Source: an uncultured bacterium
Lineage (GTDB): Bacteria; Hydrogenedentota; Hydrogenedentia; Hydrogenedentales; CAILVY01
Length of the DNA stretch: 64,000 bases
Reading direction: 5' to 3'
Assembly (NCBI GenBank): GCA_937951485.1
Contig: CALEDJ010000004.1
Coordinates: 22,297-86,296, forward strand
The position numbers were made by a program, and so were the translations under genes. Below the pieces are notes generated by a model. That model saw only the letters and a list, made by a program, of their open reading frames with translations, did not search any database and was not told the DNA's origin. Positions 17,040-24,392 of the stretch are shown here, one piece after another; the stretch's first letter is position 1, and every line of letters begins with the position of its first letter.

Positions 17040-17431
17040 CGCAAGCAGTCCGAATGCGGAATGCGGAATGCAGATGGAAGAGATGGGGATTCAAGGAAAA
17101 AATGTCAATACTATGAACAAAGAACAGAAGGCAAGATAAAGGGAGTGGCACGAAAGCCGAAGCGAACTATCAGATGAGGATGCGGCAAGATGCCGCATTT
17201 ACATTGACGAGAAAGTGGACGCGGCATCTTGCCGCGTTTCTCGCATGCGGATTCCTTGCAATTTTCAGCCATGTCCGGCAGAATAGTGCGCTTGTGGTTC
17301 ATAAGGGGGTTGTGTCGTGCTCGATGCCTTGACGCCCTGCGGGCAGGATGTCTGGGTGTGGCAATGCGTATGCAGAAGAAGATGAGGCTGGGCGAAAGGT
17401 CTTGACCTCAAACAGCGGAGCGAGAGGCGCA
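17040..17431. other. Intergenic gap with paired 15-bp inverted hairpin units
   Basis: About 390 bp. Besides the two GCGGCA-type units listed separately, an ATG-started extension of the downstream lipoprotein frame from 17348 exists but would put about 28 residues before the signal peptide, so it is not used. No other gene is seen. Confidence 0.5.
17182..17235. repeat. Inverted pair of GCGGCA-type hairpins
   Basis: GCGGCAAGATGCCGC (17182-17196) is itself a 6-bp-stem hairpin and its exact reverse complement lies at 17221-17235. They may fold singly or together. Related units occur at 33026-33044 and 33066-33084. Confidence 0.75.
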
Positions 17432-18103
17432 TTGAGTCTTCACGCAATCCAGAAGCGCGCGTTGATTTTGATCGTCGCATTGATACTGCTGATGGCAGCC
17501 TGCGGTTGCGGCCGGCTCCGCCCCATGATGCCGGTGGCGTTCGACACGCTGGTGCCCCCTCCTCCCCTGGAAGTGGAAGACCTTGAGTTCATTTGCCCTG
17601 AATGGGAGGTTGAATGGGGGTGGGAGCAAGAGGGGATGTATTTCGGCGCGATGGATGCCGCGTCGGCCGTGCCGGGCATATGGCCGGTGGACCACCAGGA
17701 CATGACGATTATCTCGCATTTCGGCGTGCGCCGGGGGGCGCATCGGGGCGGGGGCCGTCCTCATATGGGTTTGGACATCAAAGCGCCGGCAAATACGCCG
17801 GTGTTGGCCACTGCTGATGGCCGGGTAAAGGCGTGCCGCACAGAACGGCGTTACGGCAAGATGGTTCTTATTGAACATGACCACGGCTACGAAACGGTCT
17901 ACGCGCATCTCAACGCGATCCTGGTGAAGCCGGGGCAACAGGTGACCCAAGGTGAACTCATCGGCAAAGTCGGCCGCACCGGAAATGCCACCACCGCCCA
18001 TCTGCATTATGAAGTGATTGCCAACGGCCAACACAAAAACCCCAAAGACTATCTGCCCGGCCCGAGGCTGCTGCTCGCCGGGGGCGCATCCGGCGAACCA
18101 TAA
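17432..18103 (+). CDS. M23 (LytM) family peptidase lipoprotein
   Basis: 223 residues from a TTG at 17432, picked because it gives a perfect lipoprotein signal (KRALILIVALILLMAACGC) and has GAGAGG just upstream. The acylated Cys is near residue 24. Residues about 95-205 form an M23 domain with zinc motifs HMGLDIKAP (HxxxD) and HLHYEV (HxH). Such proteins either cut peptidoglycan cross-links or, when degenerate, activate amidases; here the metal ligands are intact, so activity is likely. Placed in the periplasm or outer membrane. It converges with phnX across a repeat element. Confidence 0.82.
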   Translation: MSLHAIQKRALILIVALILLMAACGCGRLRPMMPVAFDTLVPPPPLEVEDLEFICPEWEVEWGWEQEGMYFGAMDAASAVPGIWPVDHQDMTIISHFGVRRGAHRGGGRPHMGLDIKAPANTPVLATADGRVKACRTERRYGKMVLIEHDHGYETVYAHLNAILVKPGQQVTQGELIGKVGRTGNATTAHLHYEVIANGQHKNPKDYLPGPRLLLAGGASGEP

Positions 18104-18156
18104 ATCGGGCAATCCAAATCCCGTCACCGGGTACGCCATTTCAAGGACGCGACAAG

Positions 18157-18249
18157 GTTACATTTCAGCGGAGTGGCGTGCAACGGGGGATGTAAAAGGC
18201 CATATAGTGCGCCCCTGCGATCTATGCTATTCCGCTGAAATGTTACGCA
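18157..18249. repeat. Terminal-inverted-repeat element, copy A
   Basis: GTTACATTTCAGCGGA (18157-18172) is the inverse of 18231-18246 with one mismatch in 16. The interior (from 18186) matches 38333-38396 in about 51 of 64 positions, and the left shoulder matches 38097-38119 in about 20 of 23. It is too short to encode protein and looks like a MITE-type element or a large folded RNA/DNA unit. It lies between two convergent genes. Confidence 0.7.
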
Positions 18250-18306
18250 ACAAGCATTCTCGAAATGGACGTCTATGGCGGCCGCGCTACCGAAAATACC
18301 TGCTGT

Positions 18307-19140
18307 TCAGGGGCGTTCGCCGCGCGCGAGCCGCGCGTTGATGGCGTCAATGATTGCCGGGCAATCGGAGATGCTGTCTACTACATAATGCGCGCCGGTC
18401 TGGGCCATACGCGCACAGGCGCGATCGCGCCGCTGCGCGATCAGCGCGGGATCGGTCGCCGGAATTTCGGCCTTGTTCAGGCCCATTTCATTGCCGGTCA
18501 TGGCGAGGCCGACGGTCCACATGCCGGCGTTCAGTCCTTCCTCGATATCCGGTAGTGTATCGCCGATTTTAACGATTGCCTCCATGGGAAAGATGCGCAG
18601 GCGCTTTGCGTTTTCCAGGCACATCCACGGCTCCGGTCGCCCTGCAGGCACTTCCGTCGCGCAGACCGTCGCGTCGGGCACATAGCCCCGGGCCGCCGCC
18701 TCGCGTTGCAGGATATCCATCATCTCCGAGGTATAGCCCGTGGTGGAGCCGATCTTCAGACCGCGCGCCCGGAACGCCTCCAGCGCTTCCAGCGTGCCGG
18801 GGATCAGATCGGCGTAGCGCGCCAGGCAGTCCAGTTGCAGCGGCACGAACTGCGCGAACATCGCATCCACATCCTCCTCGGTCGGCGGTCTTCCGTGCGC
18901 CGCCTCCCAGCGTCGCCGCACCGCTTCGATCTGTGTGATTTTCTGGATATGCACGCGCTTGTGCGCGCCCATCGGCACCCGCGCCTCCTCCATCGAGATT
19001 TCCACCCCCGCGCGCTTGAAGACTTCAACAAAAACCACGGCAGGCGCATAACAGCCGTAATCCATCGTGGTTCCCGCCCAATCCAGAATAACGCCCTGCA
19101 ATGGACCGCAATAACGCCGTGAATACACAAAATCCATCAT
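18307..19140 (-). CDS. phnX: Phosphonoacetaldehyde hydrolase
   Basis: 277 residues of the HAD superfamily, matching PhnX (phosphonatase). It splits phosphonoacetaldehyde into acetaldehyde and phosphate through a Schiff-base Lys. The nucleophile motif is LDWAGTTMDYG near residue 15 and the Schiff-base Lys is in VPMGAHKRVHIQ near residue 55; both are diagnostic. The later HAD motifs are STTGYTSEMM, PEPWMCLENA and KIGDTLPDIEEGL. ATG 19140 is preceded by GAAAGG. The usual partner phnW (2-aminoethylphosphonate transaminase) is not in the window, so it may feed from another locus or from phosphonate breakdown via a different route. Confidence 0.9.
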   Translation of the reverse strand: MMDFVYSRRYCGPLQGVILDWAGTTMDYGCYAPAVVFVEVFKRAGVEISMEEARVPMGAHKRVHIQKITQIEAVRRRWEAAHGRPPTEEDVDAMFAQFVPLQLDCLARYADLIPGTLEALEAFRARGLKIGSTTGYTSEMMDILQREAAARGYVPDATVCATEVPAGRPEPWMCLENAKRLRIFPMEAIVKIGDTLPDIEEGLNAGMWTVGLAMTGNEMGLNKAEIPATDPALIAQRRDRACARMAQTGAHYVVDSISDCPAIIDAINARLARGERP

Positions 19141-19418
19141 ATGCCCTTTCCAGCGAAATATTGTTTCAAACGGGAAATACATTCACCCGACAGCGGCGCA
19201 TGTATGCGATTCGACAATTGGCGTGCATACTATACCCCAACGGCGCGGCGTCTGCGCAAATCCGCCGCGCTTTTAATCGGACGGAGGCGCTGTTGACCCT
19301 GTGCTTGACAATGCGCCGCTGCGCGGCAAGAATGGAATCGCGGAAGGTTGTCCGCTTGCGCGATACGGGGACGCGTGTGCTGACGCTGACCTCAACGTTG
19401 CGGACAAGGGAGTATTGC

Positions 19419-20342
19419 ATGGGCAAGCCGGATGTAACCGTGCTGACGGTGCTTCGCGAGGGACTCGATGATGTTGTCACCTGGTTGGCGCATCTGGAAC
19501 AGCAGACCTTTCCGGCGGCGTGCTTTGAAGTGCTGGTGGTGGACGGCTGCGGCGCGCACCCATGTTGCGAAATTGTTCGGCGTTACGCGGAAGCCGCCCC
19601 CATGCCCATCCGCTGTGTGCGGCAGGAAAGCGGCGGATTGGCGGAAGCGCGTAATCTGGGGCTGCGGGAGGCGCAAGGGCGGTGGATACTCTTTCTCGAT
19701 CCTGATCTGCTCGCCGGCCCCGGGCTGGTGCAGGCGCATGCCGCAGCACAGGAACGGGCCGGCGGCGCGGCCTGCGTGGTCGGCCGCATCACGCGGCATC
19801 CACAATTGCCTGAAGGCGCGCTTACGCGATGGTTTCTGCCGGAAGCCTGGCCGCATTTGCTTGAAAACGCGCATCCGGATTTTCTGGATTGCCCGGCCCA
19901 TAATCTGAGTCTGCCGCGACGCCCTGTACTGGATATGGGCGCCTTCGCCGGTGGCTTCGGAAATTCCGGCTTTGACGACCTCGAATTGGCATGGCGGCTG
20001 GAACAGCGCGGCATCGCGCAGTGCTTCGCCCAGGATGCGCCTGGCTACGTCTGGCGCAACGTACCGTTCGAGGTGGAATATCGGCGGCAATATGAGCGGG
20101 GCTATGCGTTGCCCGCGCTCATGGCCGCGACAGACCCGCAGCGCGTGCGGCGGCGCTTTCCTGTCGCCGGGAATCCGTTTCAACGTCTCGCGGACATCCT
20201 GGTCATGCCCTATTATCTTCGCGCATGCCTTCAGGCGGAAGAGGATGTGCGCATTATCGGCGCGATCTTCCGCCGCACATTGCGCCATGCCTTCCGTATG
20301 GGGTTTCACGACGCCCAAAAAGGCCGGGAACGAAAGTATTGA
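19419..20342 (+). CDS. Family 2 glycosyltransferase
   Basis: 307 residues with a GT-A fold: VTVLTVLREGLDDVVTWLAH start, then VLVVDGCGAH, ESGGLAEARNLGL, and a DPDL metal-binding motif (FLDPDLLAG), followed by GFGNSGFDDLELAWRL, the acceptor-side ED-like segment. It transfers a sugar from a nucleotide donor onto a glycan or lipid. No membrane helix is evident. ATG 19419 has AAGGGAG upstream; the frame is open upstream to 19101, but no site supports a longer start. It is divergent from phnX (278 bp between starts). Confidence 0.82.
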   Translation: MGKPDVTVLTVLREGLDDVVTWLAHLEQQTFPAACFEVLVVDGCGAHPCCEIVRRYAEAAPMPIRCVRQESGGLAEARNLGLREAQGRWILFLDPDLLAGPGLVQAHAAAQERAGGAACVVGRITRHPQLPEGALTRWFLPEAWPHLLENAHPDFLDCPAHNLSLPRRPVLDMGAFAGGFGNSGFDDLELAWRLEQRGIAQCFAQDAPGYVWRNVPFEVEYRRQYERGYALPALMAATDPQRVRRRFPVAGNPFQRLADILVMPYYLRACLQAEEDVRIIGAIFRRTLRHAFRMGFHDAQKGRERKY

Positions 20343-20373
20343 ATGCGCAGTGCCGTACTTCGATCGCCGGGGG

Positions 20374-21684
20374 TCACCGGCCAAGCAGATGTTTGGCAAG
20401 GCGCTTGGCGAAGGCGATGATGGTGAGCACGGTGGGCCGGCAGAGGGCTTCGGGGAAAACGCTCGCGTCGCACACATAGAGGCCCTCTTTCTGGGTCTGA
20501 AGATTCTCGTCGAGCATGGTCCCGATCCGGACGGTGCCGCTTGGGTGGGTGCCGCGCTGGGGGGTGGTAAAGATGTGGTCGGGGTTTGCCCCGGCCTGGG
20601 TGAGGATGCGGGTGCAGAGTTCGATGGCGCGGGCGGTCCGGCGGACTTCGTTCTCGGAGAAGGGTTTGCTGATGGCGCCGTTGAGGAAGACGCCGCCGGA
20701 GATTTCATCCTTGAGTTTAATCATGATGCCGAGCATGTTGCGCCATTTGGGCCAGTAAAACGGGTACCGCAGTCCTTTCAGCGTCATGATCAGGGGAAAC
20801 AGCAGCCAGGGGTCCATGAGGGTGCTGAGCATATACCCGTCTTCAAGGTTTTCCCAGTACCACGTCATTGGCGGCTCCTTGCCGATGCCTCGCGCGTTAC
20901 GGAAGCCATAGACCATGATGGTCGTGTCCATGGTCATGCCGATGCCCGCATCGGTGAGACCGGACTTCTGGAGGATACGCGGCGTACCGATACCGCCCGC
21001 GGCGAGGATGACGGTGTTGGCGCGCGCGCGGAAGGGCCTGCCCTCCATGTTCCCCATCACGCCGACGCATCGGTCACCATCGAAAAGCACTTGCTCGACG
21101 CGTGCACGGGTGTGGAGGGTCGCCCCGTGCGATACGGCCTCATCGGCGAACTCGGCGGCGTTCCACTTCGCGCCGCAGCGGCATCCGAGCATGCACGCGG
21201 CCCCGCAGCGGAACTGCGGCGACCGCGCGGGATTCATGAACTTCATCGTCGGCTGCCAGTCATAACCCAGGTTCCGGGCGGCGGTCGCCAGTTGGGTCGA
21301 GGCTTCCCCGGCAAGGCTTTCGGGCAACGGCGCGATACGTAATTCCTCGATGGTCGCGTCCACTTCGGGCGTCAGATCAATACCGTACTTGTCTCGCATC
21401 CAGTCGGGCGGGCGCGCGGCGCAGCCGCAGTACATGCTCGTCGCGCCACCCAGCATCATAGGCCGCACGATGTTGAGTCCTTCCCGCGTGAACAGGAGGC
21501 TTGCGCGATCGCAATAGATCAACGGACCGAGATACGTGCCGTAACAGGCGCGGCCGCGATGGTCTGCGCCGTGTTCGAAAAGCAGCACCGATTTGCCGTT
21601 GCGGGCCAATTCCCGGGCCAGCGTCGAACCGCCCGGCCCCGTGCCGACGATAATATATTCCGCCGATAGGTCTGTCGCAAGCAT
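20374..21684 (-). CDS. GMC-type FAD-dependent oxidoreductase
   Basis: 436 residues. The N-terminus has the FAD dinucleotide motif GTGPGGSTLARELAR (residues about 12-26) and then the Glu of LLFEHG. A Cys-rich stretch, CGAACMLGCRCGAKW near residue 160, is like that of long-chain alcohol or sugar oxidoreductases, and GTHPSGTVRIG near residue 385 is the GMC C-terminal signature with catalytic His. It oxidises an alcohol group, probably of a sugar or polyol; the substrate is unknown. ATG 21684 has GGGAGG upstream. Divergent from an enolase-superfamily gene, hinting at a shared carbohydrate pathway. Confidence 0.82.
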   Translation of the reverse strand: MLATDLSAEYIIVGTGPGGSTLARELARNGKSVLLFEHGADHRGRACYGTYLGPLIYCDRASLLFTREGLNIVRPMMLGGATSMYCGCAARPPDWMRDKYGIDLTPEVDATIEELRIAPLPESLAGEASTQLATAARNLGYDWQPTMKFMNPARSPQFRCGAACMLGCRCGAKWNAAEFADEAVSHGATLHTRARVEQVLFDGDRCVGVMGNMEGRPFRARANTVILAAGGIGTPRILQKSGLTDAGIGMTMDTTIMVYGFRNARGIGKEPPMTWYWENLEDGYMLSTLMDPWLLFPLIMTLKGLRYPFYWPKWRNMLGIMIKLKDEISGGVFLNGAISKPFSENEVRRTARAIELCTRILTQAGANPDHIFTTPQRGTHPSGTVRIGTMLDENLQTQKEGLYVCDASVFPEALCRPTVLTIIAFAKRLAKHLLGR

Positions 21685-21775
21685 GCCAGTGGCCTCCCGG
21701 GTTGGGTGGATTATGCGGTTCCGAGGGTTATGGTACTTCCTTCCGGGGTGATATTGCATCATTAATCGAAAAGAC

Positions 21776-21903
21776 AGCAGGGACAGAAGGGCAAAAAGGG
21801 ACAAGGGGACGGCAAGGACAACAAAAAGAAGGGGGTTTTTAGTGTTGGCGTCTGATCTGTCTGATCTGTCTGATTTGTCCGATCTGTCCGACTGGTTCGA
21901 CCC
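21776..21903. repeat. Inverted 9-nt GGAC and GTC tracts, locus 2
   Basis: The left arm (21776-21827) is rich in GGACA-type units with irregular spacing; the right arm (21850-21903) repeats GATCTGTCT, GATCTGTCT, GATTTGTCC, GATCTGTCC at 9 nt. The order GGAC then GTC is the same as at 1256-1600. The right-arm unit is the reverse complement of the units at 39387-39502. Confidence 0.7.
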
Positions 21904-21909
21904 CTCCCC

Positions 21910-21932
21910 GGCGCAGGCGGAACGCCTGCGCC
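21910..21932. repeat. Perfect 10-bp-stem hairpin
   Basis: GGCGCAGGCG, loop GAA, CGCCTGCGCC. It adjoins the right end of the 9-nt tract and has a CAGG core as in the other hairpins. Confidence 0.7.
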
Positions 21933-21996
21933 ATGTCGCCCCTGCCGCTCGCCGGGTTTATCGGAACGGGTCATTGTGCTACCGTATCGGGAAACG

Positions 21997-22020
21997 CGGA
22001 CGCGGGAGATGCCGCGTCCG
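21997..22020. repeat. 9-bp-stem hairpin just upstream of the enolase-type gene
   Basis: CGGACGCGG (21997-22005) and CCGCGTCCG (22012-22020) with loop GAGATG. It ends 18 nt before the ATG at 22039 and about 7 nt before the ribosome binding site GGAGGAAC, so it may affect translation if transcribed. Confidence 0.6.
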
Positions 22021-22038
22021 ACCAGGGAGGAGGAACAT

Positions 22039-23271
22039 ATGCGCATCACGGCCATTGAACTCTACCATGTGTCAGTGCCATTGCCCGAGACCTTCTGGCC
22101 GACGTGGATTCCGGGCTACCCGCAGACGCACAACCGGTTTACGCTGGTGAAACTGGTCACCGATGACGGCATCGAGGGGTTTTCGGCGGGATCGGCGATG
22201 GGACGCGAACGCCAGGGACTGGGTGAACTGATGGGCGGCTATCTGCTTGGCACCGATCCCACGGACATTGACCGTGTGCAGGACCTGCTCAAGCAGGCCG
22301 GATTCCTGGGTTGGCGCAACTACTGGATTGAACCAGCCTGCTGGGACATCATGGGCAAGGCGGCGGGCAAGCCGGTTTATGAACTCCTGGGCGGCGCGGC
22401 GCGCCCGATTGACGTGTACTGCTCGACGGGCGAGATGCATGAACCGCGGAAGCGGGTGGAGGAACTGCTCGCCATGCGCGATCGCGGTTTCAAGACCGCG
22501 AAACTGCGGGTGAAGAACCGCGAACTCAAGGACGATATCCGGCATCTGGAGGTGGTGGCGCAGGGCATGGGGGACAAAATGGTCCTCGGCGTGGACGCGA
22601 ACCAGGGCTGGCTGGTGTCCATTGTGGACCGGATTCCCGCGTGGGACCTCGACCGCGCCAAAGAGTTCGCGATCGCCTGCCACGCCAACGGGTATCAATG
22701 GCTGGAAGAACCACTCGACTCGCGCGATTACGACGGAAACGCCGCGCTCAAGCGCGTGTCGCCGGTGCGCATCAGCGGCGCGGAACTCAATTACGGCTGG
22801 GATGAAATCAAGATCATGTTCGAGAAAGACTGTTTTCACGTGTACCAGCCGGACGCCACCTTCGCGGGCGGCATCGCCCAGGTGCGCAAGGTGCTTGACG
22901 CCTGTAGGCGGCACCAGCGGGAATTCTCCCCGCACACCTGGACCAATGGCATCGGCTTCTATGTGAATTGGAACATGGTGCTGGCGGACAAGGAAAACAC
23001 GTTGCCGCTGGAGTATCCGCTGGAGGAACCGTCGTGGGTGCCGGAAGCGCGCGAGGGCGTCATCGCGCCGATTCTGCCGGATAAGAATGGCGTGCTCGCG
23101 CCGTTCACCCGGCCCGGCTTGGGTTTCGAGATTGAGCCGCGTTTGTTGCGCAAATACGGCAAGCGCTTTTTCCGGCTGACCGAAACCGGCCTGAAAATCC
23201 GCGTCATCAAGGAGAAAGGATTGCGGCTCGCGCTGGGCATCAAGAAACGCAAGGAAAGCGGGAGGACGTAG
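22039..23271 (+). CDS. Enolase-superfamily enzyme, mandelate racemase-like (sugar acid dehydratase?)
   Basis: 410 residues. The metal ligands appear in order: Asp in GVDANQGW, Glu in WLEEPLDS, Glu in ISGAELNY. A KLR segment (TAKLRVKN) sits where the KxK/KxR base motif is expected, and SPHTWTNGIGF carries a likely catalytic His. This fits the mandelate racemase subgroup, in which members dehydrate sugar acids or epimerise. The exact substrate cannot be named. It is followed by 3 nt and a PLP enzyme of the D-cysteine desulfhydrase family, so they are co-transcribed. ATG 22039 has GGAGGAAC upstream; upstream in-frame ATGs (21976) lack a site. Confidence 0.85.
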   Translation: MRITAIELYHVSVPLPETFWPTWIPGYPQTHNRFTLVKLVTDDGIEGFSAGSAMGRERQGLGELMGGYLLGTDPTDIDRVQDLLKQAGFLGWRNYWIEPACWDIMGKAAGKPVYELLGGAARPIDVYCSTGEMHEPRKRVEELLAMRDRGFKTAKLRVKNRELKDDIRHLEVVAQGMGDKMVLGVDANQGWLVSIVDRIPAWDLDRAKEFAIACHANGYQWLEEPLDSRDYDGNAALKRVSPVRISGAELNYGWDEIKIMFEKDCFHVYQPDATFAGGIAQVRKVLDACRRHQREFSPHTWTNGIGFYVNWNMVLADKENTLPLEYPLEEPSWVPEAREGVIAPILPDKNGVLAPFTRPGLGFEIEPRLLRKYGKRFFRLTETGLKIRVIKEKGLRLALGIKKRKESGRT

Positions 23272-23274
23272 GGC

Positions 23275-24381
23275 GTGGACCGGCCGCTGCTTGCGCAGTA
23301 TCCCGCGCTGAAGTCAGGGATCCCCCACGTCGCGCTGGCGGAGTTGCCGACGCCGGTGCAGCGCATGGAACGTCTGGAGCGCGCGCTGGGCGGAGACGCG
23401 CCTGCGCTGTTCATCAAGCGCGATGACCTGAGCAACCCCGTTTATGGCGGCAACAAGGTGCGTAAACTGGAGTTTCTGCTGGCGCGGGCGCTGCAAAGAA
23501 AGTACCCGTCCGTGCTCACCTTCGGCGCGGCGGGGTCAAATCATGCGCTCGCCACGGCGATTTTTGCGCAACAACTGGGATTGCGATGCATCTCCGTGCT
23601 GGTGCCGCAGCCGAACGCAGGGTATGTGCGCCGCAACCTGTTAATGCACCACTGCGGGGGCGCCGAACTACATCATTATTCCGGTATGCTCGGCGCGGCG
23701 GCGGGGACCATCGCGACGCTGATCCGGCATTGGCGGCGCACGCGGCGTTTTCCCTACCTGATTCCGCCGGGCGGGTCATCGCCCGTGGGCGTCCTGGGCT
23801 TCGTCAATGCGGGTTTTGAACTGAATGAGCAGATTGCGGCGGGCCTGTTGCCGGAACCGGACGTTATCTATGTGGCGTCGGGCACCATGGGCACGGCGGT
23901 GGGGCTGGCGCTCGGCCTGTGCGCGGCGGGATTGCGAACGCGGGTGATGGCCGTGCGCGTCACCGATGCCATCTTCACGTCCATCCCCAAAGCGCGGCGA
24001 CTCTTCGATAAGACCCGACGTCTCTTGCGTCGCGCGGCGCCGGATTTTCCCCCATGCCCCTTTCCATCGGCGACATTTCAGTTCCGCCACGAGTTCTTTG
24101 GTCGCGCCTATGCCCTCTATACCGAAGAAGGGATGCGCGCGGTGCGCCTTTTGGGCGACACGGAAGGCGTTTCCATCGAAGGCACTTACACCGGCAAGAC
24201 ACTGGCCGCGCTGATCGCCGATACGACAGCGGGGATTTTACGCGGTCAAACGGTCCTTTTCTGGAACACGTACAATGCGCGCGATTTCACCTCCGACATC
24301 GCGGGGATGGACTACCACGCCCTGCCCCCCGCTTTCCATCGCTATTTCGAGGAAGATGTCCAGCCCCTCGACCGCGAATGA
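23275..24381 (+). CDS. PLP-dependent D-cysteine desulfhydrase / ACC deaminase family protein
   Basis: 368 residues, fold type II PLP enzyme. Signatures are LPTPVQRMERLE, FIKRDDLSNPVYGGNKVRK (PLP Lys in GGNK), FGAAGSNHALATA for the Ser/Asn pocket, and GSGT-like VASGTMGTAVGLALGL for phosphate binding. Members remove sulfide and ammonia from D-Cys or open the ring of ACC. The middle part has an unusual Arg-rich insertion (KTRRLLRRAAPDFPP). GTG 23275 starts 4 nt after the enolase-type stop, with GGAGG upstream within the previous gene, so the pair is likely translationally coupled. Convergent with the next gene. Confidence 0.83.
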   Translation: MDRPLLAQYPALKSGIPHVALAELPTPVQRMERLERALGGDAPALFIKRDDLSNPVYGGNKVRKLEFLLARALQRKYPSVLTFGAAGSNHALATAIFAQQLGLRCISVLVPQPNAGYVRRNLLMHHCGGAELHHYSGMLGAAAGTIATLIRHWRRTRRFPYLIPPGGSSPVGVLGFVNAGFELNEQIAAGLLPEPDVIYVASGTMGTAVGLALGLCAAGLRTRVMAVRVTDAIFTSIPKARRLFDKTRRLLRRAAPDFPPCPFPSATFQFRHEFFGRAYALYTEEGMRAVRLLGDTEGVSIEGTYTGKTLAALIADTTAGILRGQTVLFWNTYNARDFTSDIAGMDYHALPPAFHRYFEEDVQPLDRE

Positions 24382-24392
24382 TTCCAAAAAAT

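Larger units (their letters stand above)
21685..22038. other. Divergent gap with inverted GGAC/GTC tracts and two hairpins
   Basis: 354 bp between two divergent genes. It holds the inverted 9-nt tracts (21776-21903), a 10-bp-stem hairpin (21910-21932) and another 9-bp-stem hairpin (21997-22020) close to the start of the enolase-type gene. No gene is seen. Confidence 0.65.
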
